This document shows positions 1 through 12,251 of a stretch of 64,000 nt of DNA, piece after piece (the first letter of the stretch is position 1; each line of letters starts with the position of its first letter). The notes beneath the pieces were generated by a model. It made no database searches, was not told where the DNA came from, and saw only the letters and a program-made list of their open reading frames with translations. The stretch covers positions 19,083,273 through 19,147,272 of the forward strand of contig CM055114.1 in the NCBI GenBank assembly GCA_029204225.1, given 5' to 3'. This stretch comes from Diphasiastrum complanatum. Taxonomy: Eukaryota > Streptophyta > Lycopodiopsida > Lycopodiales > Lycopodiaceae. Both the position numbers and the translations under genes were made by a program.

Positions 1-1600
1 ATGATGGAGTTCTTAAAAATTGTGATGATTGGCTTCTTCAACAATTTATAGATCGAAGAGGTGTCTTCTAAGCAAAAAGGACTTCAATGCACATTAAGTA
101 AGAGGCTCATCACACTACAATAGACCATTTTCCAAGAACAACCTTTCAGACCAACAAGCATCCCTTCATGCGCTATTGACCAATGGGTCTACAGTTGCAA
201 TGCGTTGAGAGTAGTTGGCAAGGTGAAAGTCAGCGATAGGCTATTGGCCTATAATAGAAAATATCACAAACTAGTGGTTCTCCATCGATTTTCCTTACTC
301 AAAATCTACTTCAGCACAAAGGCTCTTATACCATATTACAAAATACATAGCAGTGCAGAGAGAGCACTGAGTGAATGTGGGCAGTTACTAACTAATAGAT
401 ATATTAATAATTAACAATGGATCTAGAGCAAACTACTCATTACATAATGGAGGAAGATGATGACGTCGAAGAGTTGTGTTCTTCTACGTGTCGTTTCGGG
501 ACCCACACATTAAGTAGTTGTACACTAGAAGTGTTCACATATTAGATGATACTTACATTCTTAACATTACAAACATGTTCTTCATATATACATTTATCGA
601 TTAAAAAAATTACCCACTAAGTTTGAGCAAATTGCAAGCAAGATATCATGTGTCAAACATGCAAGGTTACTTGTCAAACTATGATATTTTTAAATGTGAG
701 TTTTGTGATTTCACTACTAATTTTTCGTGACTCTTGACCTTTATTAATCCTATACAACCATAACAACATGCCCTTCAAGAAAAATGTCAATTTTGAGTTC
801 TATTGAAATAAATATGGCACGTTAAAGTTTATATTTTCAAGTGCTGAAATGTATTGTTTGAATCAACAAGCTAGAGGCATATTATATAATTAAAACCACA
901 ATAATTTAGTACACGTGTCTATGTTGAAATGACAACACAAAAACACAATGTAATTTCACTACATAGATACATATACATACAAATTCTTGATAAGTTGTGA
1001 GTTTCATGTTCAAAAAGGCAGTTGGTTGCATTTGCTCCCATGCTCCCTATTAGGATAGCACTCACAACCAAAAAAAGAAACTAACAAAAACATTAAGTAG
1101 GAAATTTACATGGGTTAAGTCAAAGAAGCCATAATTTAGAAAATAATGGAATATGGATTCATGCTAAGCAATAGGTTATCTAGTATTAGTTGCTTGTTTA
1201 GTGACTGTGTTTTTGGTGAGATCCAGGATAGATCTCTTTTATGTGAGAAGATCCTGGCCCAAAAATTTGCACCTTGTATGAATGCAAGATCCAAAGGACT
1301 ATAACGGATCTTCTTACATGAAGCATTAAATCAAAGTTATTGATCTCAACTGAAAACATGTCCTACAGTGCTGAGAATGCTGAAAAGCATTGCAGGGATC
1401 CTTCTCGTTGATGGAAATCCAGGGGAATCCCGAATTATTGTTCATACTTTGGAAAGATTCAATGTATATACAATACAGCCAAAATAATAGTCTAAATTCT
1501 TCTGTTGAAAAATGCTCAAAGTGATTTTGCTCGGCATATTTTGCATCATCCTTATGCCAGATGGGATAGGACACAGAGGTAATAGCTGGCAAGCATATGA
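1..1600. other. No gene recognised
   Basis: AT-rich sequence with only short open frames (for example 205-414 plus and 1326-1610 minus) that resemble nothing I know. It lies downstream of the CDC20 stop codon on the minus strand, so the part next to 1660 should contain that gene's 3' untranslated region. No transposon motif was found by eye. Confidence 0.5.
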
Positions 1601-1660
1601 TGGATTTCATCTCCTGATTTACACCAGTTCTATGTGATGTTTGTTTTCTTTAATCTCGAT

Positions 1661-4600
1661 TCATCGAATGTTGATATGGGCAAATCCACCAGATTCATCT
1701 CCCTTGGTGCTGGTTTTCTTGTACGAGGGTGGGCAGAAGATTTTCCAAAACCGAAGGGTTTCATCTGCAGCTGCAGAGACCACTGTAGTTCCGTCCGGGC
1801 TCTGCAAGCAGATTCCACGTGCAGGAATCCATTGACAGCGATGACAGAGAGTGATTAACAAAACCCACATGCAGGAATACATAGACAGTGATGACAGACA
1901 ATGATTTTTGCCTCCAAAGACAGTAATGATCAATCAGGTGTTGTTGCTTTTGCAACAAAATTTACAATTTGAAATGGAAAAATACCAGTGCAAGGTGAAG
2001 GACTCTAGCAGCATGGCCTTTTAGCTCTGCGATTTTTGTCATCGACGGATACTTCCACACACACAGCTGGTTTTGACTATATCCGTGACTACTTAAGATC
2101 TCCTTCTGATGAATGCTCCATTGAAGTGCACACACCTGCAGGCAATCATCACAAATATGTTGCTGCTATAGACCCACATCACCCTTGAAAAATTAGCGAA
2201 AGCTGCGATAACCACCCCAAGAAATCAATATAAGATGGCAAATTATAGCATGGAATTAGATCCTTTTAGTAGGCAGTGAGCAGGCATGCTTTACAACCTG
2301 AGAGTGAGTATCCACGCTGCTGACGCAAGCACCAGTTTGAGCATTCCAGAATTTGATACAGCAGTCGGCAGTCCCTCCTCCAGAGGCAAGAAGATTAGCT
2401 TTAAAAGGGCACCAAGCAAGGGCTTTGACAGCAGCCTGATGATCATTCCATCTGTGAAGGTACTGCATTCTTGAAGTTGATGAATATAAAGAAGCTGAAA
2501 CAGCAGCTCCATCCCAGATGTGAAGTAAGTTATCATTTCCCCCACTTGCAAGATGATGACCAGATGGTGACCATTTGAGTCCACACACTTCCTGACGGTG
2601 GCCAATCAGATGTGATGTCCTATCATCCCCCGCGCGAACTGCAAATAAAGTTATTTTTCAACCTCCCATCCAAGCATATCAGTATTTGGACCTCATCTCA
2701 TTGTTGTCTAGGACCTCAAGAAGTGAATGGAGCTATTGCAAATGTTACCCATTTGTCACTTTGATGCAAATCAATTGAATGTCAAAATTTATGTTGTCAT
2801 TGTGTATGTGGCTCTAGAACATACCATCATGATTGATAATCCTGCTGTCACGACCACCGGTCGTGAGAATTTGTCCATTCCATGCCAAACTTCCAACTCT
2901 TGCAGAGTGGCCTGTCATCTTCCTTACCTGCATTTCAAATCACATTAAATACCAAATACCATCTTCCACATTCCTAAGAAATTCTAGCAATATTATTTGG
3001 CACGAAGTTGGGCATTAGATATTGCAAAGACCATGCACGTCAGGGGCTATAATTTTAAAACAAACACTTTTCTCATATTATATTTGATTCATCAAGGGCT
3101 CTGTAATTGTGAAACTGATCACTTTTTTCGTACTGGATGCAATTCATCCTGACACTGCCCATGTGTGCGAGGGCAAATGTGATTAATTACCTGAAATTTT
3201 TTGTCCGAATCCCAAAGCTGGACCTCTGCATTCTTCAGCCCAACTGCAATATCCTTTCCATTCCTGGCCCATGCAACGCTTGTTATATAATTATCCTCAT
3301 CATCTGTGCTCATGAGACGACTTGTCATGCCTGTTTCTGCATTCCACAAATACAGATTCGTTCCCAGCGCAACTGCCAATATGTTCTGGCAGCTCCAATC
3401 TATCAGATTTAAGTAATAATCATCCTTCAGATCAGGTGCATCCAAAATCCTTTCTGGTGTCTGCAAAATAAATTATAGCATGAATCATTGTGCCTGTCCT
3501 AGGTAACAGATGATGCCAAACATGGTATAATTTTGAGAGTATCTTACGGAAGAAATATGCCGGTACGAGGGGGAGCTGTTTATGTCATTCAAAGCAGCAT
3601 ACTCATGCAAAGATTGCTCAATTTCCCCAGTCAATGGAGACGTTGGCCTTCTGTTGAATGCCAAAATTTTGGGGCTTTTTGGTGATTGAACCTCATGCAA
3701 TAAATTCTCGGCTAGCTTGCGCTTGTACTCCTCCTGCAAACACATTATAGTAAGAAATTGGAATGACTGGAATATGAGGATAAAACATGAGGGGCAAGCT
3801 GCAAGGACCCAGGTAGATGATTATTGCAAGTAAGGCACTAAACAAAAGTATGATTTAGTTTGTATGTGGAACGAGCATGCATTCATTTTGTAACCCTGTG
3901 AACTTTATTGTACGACTACAATTATGTCACCAATGTCGATTTTGACAGTGGCTTCATGGACTTAATCCTATCTTGCAGGTTTGTTCAACTCAGACAGGAT
4001 ATAGATCTATAAAAAATCACTTTCAAATCAGAGAGTAGAATCAATACCGCAGAATCCTAATGGAGGGATGACAGTCACAAGATTGTGTGTGAGGTGGTGG
4101 CAAGATATATTTGGCTCAGTACTAGCTTTCCAAAATTAGTTTCCAAACAACATTAAGCATGTCTTTATGTGCTTTTGTGCATCCACCGACAAGATATAGA
4201 GGTTCTTCCTAGGTCAATGAATAGACTGTTTTGCTGAAAAAACTCCCAAGACAAGTTGTCCTTCCGAGAATTGAGTCTAGACTACCTAATGATACTGATG
4301 TGGCATCTAAATTTTTCACCATATCCATGACCTTAGATCATTGCAAAAGACCCAATTCCTTTGCTGCTAGTCGTGGCTAAATCATAATTTTCTAGCTTCT
4401 ACTTCTTTAAGCTACACGGAAAAGATTATGCAGTCCTCTTTCCAGGTGATCCCATCTGTCTTCTCTATACTCTTATTTAGTGTGCAACAGAAATTCCCAG
4501 TTTGCTGAGAGATTTTTCCTTGCCATTCAGGCATCAACCGTGTTATGAAACATGCTTCCTCCGATCTGAATCAATCCTTTACTCCTCCAGTACTCTAGTT

Positions 4601-4967
4601 CAAATATCTGATTACACTCTACTACAGAGGAGCAATTTATAATGGTTTCGTGAACATGAGGGAGAGTACCTTGACAGGTGAAGTGAATTCAGTGGCTGTT
4701 GTTGCAGCATTTTCGTTTAGCAGATTGAAGTGGGCTATTTCCAGATCCATAGCACTCCGATTTGGTATGAATCTATCCCCCTGTTTCACCCAACCAGATT
4801 ATGGACCAGTCTTCAGATTTTTTCCCCTTGGGCAATCATTTACGGTACATCGGAAAAAGCTAGCAGCTAAATACCTGTTCATCCCTGTAGACTCTTTTCT
4901 GGGCTGAAGGAGACAGAGTGGTGAAATCGAAGAGCTGATAATGCCCGTATGCTTTGCTCGTTGACAT
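1661..4967 (-). CDS. CDC20: CDC20-type activator of the anaphase-promoting complex, eight exons
   Basis: WD40 co-activator that brings substrates to the APC/C ubiquitin ligase in mitosis, in nucleus and cytoplasm. Exons on the minus strand: 4967-4875, 4780-4670, 3733-3548, 3460-3191, 2927-2825, 2638-2298, 2135-1986 and 1801-1661. All junctions are GT-AG, phases agree, and the sum is 1395 nt, or 464 residues, the usual family length. The start begins [10 protein letters not shown]. The C-box DRFIPNR followed by SAMD is at residues 33-39 in exon 2; KILAF lies in exon 3; [10 protein letters not shown] begins exon 4. The propeller follows, with [29 protein letters not shown] and DETLRFW, and the protein ends in the Ile-Arg tail that docks on the [13 protein letters not shown] and the propeller match plant CDC20 better than the related CCS52/FZR. 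I see no internal stop. The exon joins are my own and have no transcript behind them. Confidence 0.93.
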
Positions 4968-5434
4968 TGGGTTCCCTTGCTAGCTAGCTCTCTGCACCCA
5001 CAATCAACCCAATTGAAATCTCAACTATTATTGTTATTAATCAAACTTTGCATTGTGGCTGCAAACGAACAGCTATGAAAAAAATAGCAACAAGAATATT
5101 ATAATTATATCAAATTTATGGAAGAAAACAGGATGGAAGAAGCATCAGAAGACCCCCTTTGCTTGTCCCAGGAGGGGGGCAAGAAACAGCTGAGAATATG
5201 TCCCCTAGCATGAGGAGATCTGCTGCTTCCACTGCAGATTGTTGAAAAAGGAGGCAGGAAGCTTGTTGCATAGAATTCACTAAAATCACAAGATGGAGAG
5301 AGTTGTTTTTAGCAATATGTTGTGTGAAACACAAACTGCAGCAGATCACACGATGCCCATAGGAATGGAAACCATGGATCGGGAGATGGGTTCTCTGATT
5401 TTGGTTCAGAATTTAATAAAGAAAAGGAAGTTGT

Positions 5435-5445
5435 CTTAACGGTCG
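5435..5445. promoter_or_regulatory. Possible MSA-like mitotic element
   Basis: CTTAACGGTCG lies about 470 bp upstream of the CDC20 start codon. It has the AACGG core of the mitosis-specific activator element bound by MYB3R factors, which is known in plant G2/M genes including CDC20, but two flanking positions miss the consensus. One 5 bp core is expected by chance in a region of this size. Confidence 0.25.
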
Positions 5446-6489
5446 GAAACACGATAGCCAAATGCTAGCTTCTAAAGCAGCCACCCTCCATAATTTGACA
5501 GCCACCCCTCAAACTCAAAACCCCACTTTAGGTGGCTTCCAAAGTGCTCCCCAAAACTCAATAAATTCTTACACCTCCATTGCTAAAATGGGCATTTCAT
5601 CTATTGGCTTCAAAATTTCTAGATTTTTTTTCTTATGAAAATTCACTAGATGCGCTTTCGAGCCATAATGTGTTCCGGGAAATCCCATTAAGGTTTTCCG
5701 GGAAATTCCATTAAGGTTTCCCGGAACGTCCAAAAATTTTCAATTCCTTTTTCAAAGAAAACAAAATCTCTGTCGTTTTTTTGTATTCTTTTTGTGTAGA
5801 ATTGTGTAGGGGCAATTTGTAAACTTTTTTAGCTGCTATTTAGGTTTTTATATAGGCTATCTAGTGTTATTTTCTTGAATTTTTCTTAAATAGCGATTTG
5901 GAGAATGTTCCACTATCCAAAATGCTGCTTGGATGTTGCAGCCGAACACGCAAACATACTTATACGATTCAAACTTGTTGGTTTTATTTTGGTTTTATTC
6001 TAGTGTTTTACATTTGGAAACCCAAGCTCAAGGGTAATAGCTCTCTCACTGTTAATTTTTGTGCTATTTAACAGATCTTTGAAATATGAGAACAGTATGG
6101 ATCTACTAGTGCAAAATAAATACAATCATTCGATTCATGAATGCATGCAAAACATTGGTACAAAAAGGACAATGAATTTTTTACACACTTTGCAAAAAAG
6201 CATAGTCATTGATCTCTATACACAATACATATAGGCAAGCCTCGAGTTGGCCGTCCCAAACTAGCTTCACATCTTCATATGATATCATTCCATGACATGT
6301 ACTTAAAACTACATATAACCGCCTTTCAATGTCATATGACATTAAGCATTAAGCTAAACAAAATGAAATTCTAACCTCAATAACAAAGCCATTTAACAAA
6401 CTAACCAATGTTTCAACTAACTGTGAAGTGTAACTATAAACTAACAATCCCTCTCTCACTTCACAGTCAACTATGAATACTTATTTCCA
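5446..6489. other. Intergenic, no gene recognised
   Basis: AT-rich sequence upstream of CDC20. It contains a short tandem repeat (see 5673) and, near 6480, CT-rich stretches that may belong to the LTR of the copia remnant that follows. No coding similarity was seen. Confidence 0.5.
5673..5730. repeat. Short tandem repeat, about 24 bp, 2.4 copies
   Basis: A unit of the form TTCCGGGAAATCCCATTAAG plus four bases occurs twice in a row with few changes and then partly again (CCCGGAA). Each unit contains a TTCCGGGAA palindrome. It lies about 700 bp upstream of the CDC20 start codon. Confidence 0.7.
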
Positions 6490-6966
6490 TTATTTTCAAT
6501 CTCTGTTATACCCATCAGATCTCTTAAAACATAAGCCTGTGACCCTTCAATCCTTTGGTCATAATGTCTGCAATGATGGAGCTGGTGGGACAAGAATTTA
6601 CAATTAAGCTTTCCCTCTTGAACCGAATCTCTGACAAACTAATATTGAATTGCTATGTGTTTACTTTTCTTATGAAAACCTGCATTCTTGGGCATCCTTG
6701 ATTATCATTGTAGAAGATCATCTTTGAAGCATCAATCTTAAGTTCTTTAAGTGTGGTTTTCTTTTTACAACTCTAGCTAATGCATGTACCTACAAACTTG
6801 AATATATAGCCACATGTCGACTTCATGTCATCAACATCTCCCATGCCCAATCGGAGTCTGCAAATCCTATCATTTGCTCATGAATAACTTTAAACTGAAG
6901 CCCATATTTCATAGTCCCTTTTAAATATCTTATAACTCTTTTTGCTGCTAGCCAATGTCCGTTCCC
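6490..6966 (-). pseudogene. Ty1/copia RNase H remnant
   Basis: Read on the minus strand this gives HWLAAKRVIRYLKGTMKYGL, then GFADSDWAW, later YNDNQG and, after frame changes, IIADIMTKGLKGH. These are in order the landmarks of the copia RNase H domain, from the connection region to the C-terminal ADILTKPL-like motif. Stops and small indels break it throughout. The rest of pol is not present; its upstream end (around 6970) abuts the truncated gypsy LTR. Confidence 0.8.
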
Positions 6967-6992
6967 AAGTTTTGCCAAAAATTGACTTAACT

Positions 6993-7232
6993 TGGTTATG
7001 AGAAAGAAAGAGAAGAGAGAGAAAGAGTAAGCTATCTTTGTTTTGGATCGTAGTGTTAATGGATCTTAGCGTTAATGAGTAGGGTTAATGGATGTAGAGT
7101 TAGAATTAGATCTTCCATTCATGCTGAAATCTGAATTAAACTATCGCCCTCATGGGAACAAACCTACTCGTGACAACTAACTCCGTCTCTATGATGCTAG
7201 ATTCAGGTTAGGCAAGGAAAGAAACACACTAG
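6993..7232 (+). repeat. Truncated 5' LTR of gypsy element A
   Basis: From a GA-rich run (GAGAAGAGAGAGAAAGAG) through TTAATGAGTAGGGTTAATGG to GAAACACACTA this matches 25443-25699 nearly base for base, apart from about 16 bases missing near the end. Only the last 240 bp or so of an LTR of about 790 bp are left; upstream is the copia remnant. Confidence 0.8.
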
Positions 7233-7237
7233 AATTT

Positions 7238-7255
7238 TGGCGCCGTTGTCGGGGA
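7238..7255 (+). other. Primer binding site, tRNA-Asp type
   Basis: TGGCGCCGTTGTCGGGGA differs at one base from TGGCGCCGTTGCCGGGGA, the site used by Athila/Tat elements and complementary to the 3' end of plant tRNA-Asp. It sits about five bases after the LTR end. Confidence 0.85.
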
Positions 7256-9124
7256 GCTATGCCAATTTTTCAGTTTGCAGCATGATTGTTGGATGGTTAG
7301 CTTGCAGTAGGCATCTTGTCGTGGCATGAATAGTGTTAGATCTGCATTTTAGGGTTAGTTTGGAATTGATTTTGCTTGATTTGAGTGGATTTGCTTGTTT
7401 GAAATCTAATCTGATTGTTAAAATAGGAAAAGTTATTCAAATCACCAATCTTAAGATCCATTTGGATCTGAGATATCAGAGAAAATAACAAAAATCGGTC
7501 AAATCTGTCAGATTTGGTCAAAAAGAGGCAAAAAGCGTCATCAAAGTTTAGAACTTTTTACCCTCTTTCAAGAAACTTTCGCCGAGTTGCAAACACCTTT
7601 GGTTTTGTTCACAGAACCTTCAGTTTGAAGGGCGAAGATTAATTCCTAGCAGATTTCCAAAAACATCAGAAAAACCGTCAAAACACACCAAAAAATCATC
7701 AAAATCCTAAAAATACAAAAAAAGAACCTTCGCTTGATTCATTGTGCACAGGTGTGATTCAGAGCTATCTACTGTGAAAAATACAGATCCTAAGTGGATC
7801 TAAACTCCAAGATCATTGGCTTGAATGCTTGCACTCCAAACTACATAAGCTAGGAATTGGCAACACATTCTATGCTACCTAGAATGCAAAGAACTTGATC
7901 AAAAAGCATTTATCACAAATGGAAACTTCCATAAACATCAAGTGCGGCCCAAAATAGCATTATACAGTCCATAATACATCAGCCTACCACTTTTGGAAAG
8001 CACCTAAGATCATACACAATAGCTTGAAGACAATACACACAACAATGCTCTCAATGGAGGAAGAAACAATGACAATGATCTATTGATCTCAATGAAGCAT
8101 ACAAAAGGTTTCTCCAACCTGTTTTCCACGACTTCCCTACTATTTATGGATGAGGAAGATGACTCTCTCTCCTCTCTCTAGAAGGTACTTGACCCTAGAT
8201 ATTCCCTATATAGGAAAAATAGCTAAAAATGGCTTATATGACCAAAATACATCAAAATGGTCTCATTTTGAAGGGTATGAAGTTTGACACTTCATCATAC
8301 TGAAAAAATACAGTAAATAAAAACATTGTGGCCTGGTTCACACGTGTGAAACTCCAGAACCAAAACTATTTACAATTTTAGCCAATTTAGGCCTCAAACT
8401 AGCTAGGAAATGTTGACAATTTTCACATCTACTACTAGGTCGGTGAAGAATAATACCAAAAATAAAAAGGGTTTTAGAGGATCAGTTGTCATATTGCCAT
8501 CTTTTTGCCAAAAAAAAGTCACTTTTTTGCAAAATTACCAGTATTACTCTTGATCCTTCGCCAGAAAGTTTCCAGAACATTTTATTTGTAGTAAAATACT
8601 ATTTTTGAGTTTGACAAAGATCCTTCTTGATCAAATCATAGAAAATCTTGAATTTTACCCTCGACAACCATCAGAAACTGTATTCTCTTGTGTCATAAAC
8701 CTTCGCCCGTTTTTCCATAATTGTATATGTGTTAGATCTTCCACCTGAGAGGTCGGTAAAGGTTATTTCCCAAGAAATCATCAAAAAAAAAATGTTCAGA
8801 GAGTTTTTTGCCCAAAATAGTACTATTGAACCTTCGCTGAGCCAATCTTTGCCTAGTGAACCTTTGCCAGACCTATTTTAAGTTTCTGATTTTCCAAATC
8901 AAGTCTCTGTCAAAATTTGGATCAAATCTGATATTATTTGAATTGGATTCTGAGAGATTTATCAGTTTTTGAGAAGTATCGATTGATCGAATCTCAAAAA
9001 GTTTTTCGTGATATTGAATCAAATTCTTGAAAAATGGAATAGATCTAGCAAATCTGATCTGAGATAGTTGTGATTAAGAAATCTAGATCCAATCTCATTA
9101 TCTGCTTGATCTAAATTTGTAAAG
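7256..9124 (+). other. Leader of gypsy element A with AACCTTCGCC-like motifs
   Basis: About 1.9 kb of AT-rich, non-coding sequence between primer site and gag. It holds scattered copies of a motif near AACCTTCGCC or its complement, for example around 7575, 7630, 7725, 8555, 8700 and 8830-8870. No open frame is worth calling. Confidence 0.6.
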
Positions 9125-11037
9125 ATGGCTTCCCCTGGAGCTGCTCCTAGAGGTACTCCACACGAAGTCGATCCAATTATTGTTAGAAGAGCACCCCGTT
9201 TGGATCTACCCAAACATAATGGATTAACGAATCCAGTTAGATTTCTTCAGATCTATGCTGAATCCTGTGAAGTCTATGGTGAGATTTATCCTCAAGATAA
9301 ACTTAAGCTGTTTCCTATGGCCTTAACAGGTGCAGCATAAGATTGATACTATAACCAAGATGAAACTGAGCATACAGATTGGGAGGTTGTTCAGCAAGCC
9401 CTTATTACATGGTTCAAACCGCAAAAGTTTATAAAAGACCCTTTCCTACTTTTAAGTAAAATTAAAATGGGAAAGCGGGAAATGGTTCGAGATTACATTG
9501 AACGGGTGAAACGTCTTAGATCTGAAGGCGAACCTAAGCTGATTAACGAAAATGCCATGATTATGTGGTTTTTGTCACATCTATCTAAACGGATCAGACG
9601 TGAGTTAAAATGTCATAATGAGTATGCACTCTATGGACGATGCAATTTAGGAGGAGGATGAAGATTCAGATGAGGAGCCAAATATCAGTATGTTGCCTTA
9701 TACAGCAGGGCAGACTACTATGACATCCACCACTATTGCATCAATGAATGCCAATGTTACTGCAGAAATGATGCTCAATGAGTTCAAGAAACTTGGGAAG
9801 AACCAGCAAAAACAGATGGAAAAGTTGCAGCTTCAATTTGATGAGAAGATCAAAGCATTGGAAAAATTTCCACGGGGAAGCAAACAAGGAACCTGAAAAG
9901 CTTGCAAAGACTTTTCCTACCAAGGGAAATGTCTGGTGTTCTATTTGTACAGGAAATCACACAGTGAACGAGTGTCCTCAATTGAAAAAACGAATGGAAC
10001 TCAGTGTTTGCCATCTGTGTAATTCACCTAATCATGAGACTGCTTTTTGCAACTTCAACCCTCGGATAATTCAACAACGGTATGCCCAGATGGGATATCA
10101 AGAACCACAGTATGGAGGTAATGTAGCAATAAGACCACGACAATCTGCTCTTGGATACCCGGAACGTTTAGCTGCCCCACCAAACCACTCCGCTCCTCCT
10201 GCCAATTTGATGGAACCAGAACCTTACAGAAGTGTTGAGCAATGGAACTATGGTTATGATCAAGAAGGTGGATCTTTAGAACAGTATGCCATTTATGTTG
10301 TCGCTCAACAACAAGCTTCTAGAAATTGGACCAGAGCACCACTTGGATGCTTTGCATGTGGAGAAAATCATAGAGTTGCAGAATGTCCAAATAAAGAGAA
10401 ATTTGTACCATTCTGTCGTGACTGTGGTTATGGGCATTGCTATAAAGACTGTCCAGCAAGACCGAAGCCACCAACAGCTACAACACCTATAAATTTGATG
10501 GTGGTCACCAGAGCATAGAAGAAAAAAGAACCAGTAGTGGATCTAGTACCTGTTGACTCTATACCATTGAACAATACACCAACAACATCGGGAGTCTATC
10601 CAAATCTTAATGCAGAAAAACGAAGATATCAGAATATGAGACAGTGGATTAAACATCTACAAGAAGAAGAGGAGCTTGAAGGTGCTAAATCAACAACTGA
10701 AGTTCGGTCTTCACCATTGCAACCTTCAAGAAATTTACGTACGGATATGGATGATCGGTTACATCATCTTGAAGAACCCTTCAAGATGACTGACCCAGAA
10801 GCATCGCAAACAGAAGTACTGATGAACATTCTATCTAGTAAGATTAATATTTCATTGGGAGAGTTCCTGAAGTTGGTGCAAAAAACAAAAGAAGTCTTAG
10901 CGCAAAAGTTAGCTCAAGAAGAACCAGAAGTCCATCAGGAGCCACTTTTTTGTGCTGGATTTGAAGAATCTAACGAAGTACTCCATGTTGGAGCTACTTG
11001 CGAAAGTAAACAAAAGAATATCACTCTGTCGATATAG
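9125..11037 (+). pseudogene. gag of gypsy element A, three CCHC-type knuckles, broken
   Basis: Capsid-nucleocapsid polyprotein. It starts MASPGAAPRG; RAPRLDLPKH and RFLQIYAESCEVYGE are the Athila/Tat capsid start, followed after two stops near 9338-9346 by KMGKREMVRDYIERVKRLRS. A frameshift near 9655 and another near 9890 lead into the nucleocapsid part: CSICTGNHTVNEC, CHLCNSPNHETAFC, then CFACGENHRVAEC followed at once by CRDCGYGHCYKDC. A stop at 10516 separates the linker 10537-11037 that leads to the protease. Homologous Gags occur at 30542, 45000 and 57790 in this window. Confidence 0.85.
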
Positions 11038-11064
11038 CATAGACAATTTTCTAAAGAAGCAGTT

Positions 11065-11757
11065 GTGATAGATGGCGGTTCAGGAGTTAACCTGATCTCT
11101 ACAAAGTTATGTGCAAAATGGGGCCTTACAAAGATCAAACCTGCTACTTTTGCTATTAAGCTAGTTGATCAAACGACAGTTCGTCCACAAGGAATGGTGG
11201 AAGATATACCTGTCAGGATTGTAGGAGTACAGTTCGTCATTACTTTTGTAGTGATGGACTTTCCAGAAGCGCCTAATGTTTACCGAGTTCTATTGGGACG
11301 TCCATGGTTACAAGTTGCGCAAGTAATTCATAACTGGGGTATCGGAAAAATCACTTTGGAAAATTGTGAACCTGCTCATTACGATTCTCAAACAGATATG
11401 GTCAGTTGGAATGAAGCTCTTGCAACGATTGACTGTACAGTAGGATATATGTGTCAACAAGATAATAAATCAGATTTGAGTGAGATTTCCTTATTGGATC
11501 GAACTTTGGATACACCAATCACGTTTTCACTAAATGTGCTGAATGTAGCTTGGATATCAACAAAACCTATACCAGATCCGATTGAGGATGAACTCATTCA
11601 TGTGAGTCATGCCTTGACTTATGATGACAATGCAGAACTTACGGATGAGCATATTCTAATTCATATGGATCCGACCAGATTTGGAGTGCGTAATGTTCAT
11701 GATGAACCAACAATCAAACCGCCCAAAGCAGTTATATTGAAGGAAGACGGATCATAG
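11065..11757 (+). pseudogene. Retropepsin-like protease domain of gypsy element A
   Basis: In the same frame as the gag linker after one stop at 11035. DGGSGVNLIS is the aspartic protease active-site loop of plant gypsy elements (D-x-G/S-G), and VLLGRPWLQ is the conserved second motif. The domain itself is open from end to end, but it is cut off from RT by a stop and frame change at 11757. Confidence 0.85.
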
Positions 11758-11759
11758 GA

Positions 11760-12251
11760 TTGATGACGAAGAAATTAGCTAAGCAACATTATAATACAGT
11801 CCTGAAATGGAAAAATCTCCCTCGAAAGATTGATTCAAAGGAAGTGCCACCTTTATTAGATAAAGGCAAAGGAAAAGTCGAGGATGATTCTTCAAGTCAG
11901 ATTTCTAGTAAGACATCATCATCTAGGAAGTCTTCACCTTTGAAGAAAGATTTATCATCTCAAAAGTCATCACCTCCACGATCAATTCTTGCTAAGAAGG
12001 CTAAACGAAGATCCAAGACAAGTCCTTTCGAAAAAGAACAAGCAAGCATAGTCCATCATGATATAGTCCAGTCCGAGCATTTTAAACGTTATACACTGGA
12101 TGATGTGGTTATCATGTTACATAAAGCACATCGTGAACCTGAAGAACACATGCCAGAATCTAAAGAAGTTTACGATGGCCCAAATAAGACGCATCTAATG
12201 AATCTTGCCGAGCCAGGAGAACCGAAAAAGATTGTACAAGTTGGATCATAA
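11760..12251 (+). pseudogene. Basic Ser/Lys-rich linker between protease and RT
   Basis: Starts with MTKKLAKQHYNTVLKWKN and has a very basic, serine-rich middle (SSRKSSPLKK). It carries no catalytic motif. The inverted relative ends in the same region at 28060-28290, which shows that it belongs to the polyprotein. Confidence 0.6.
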
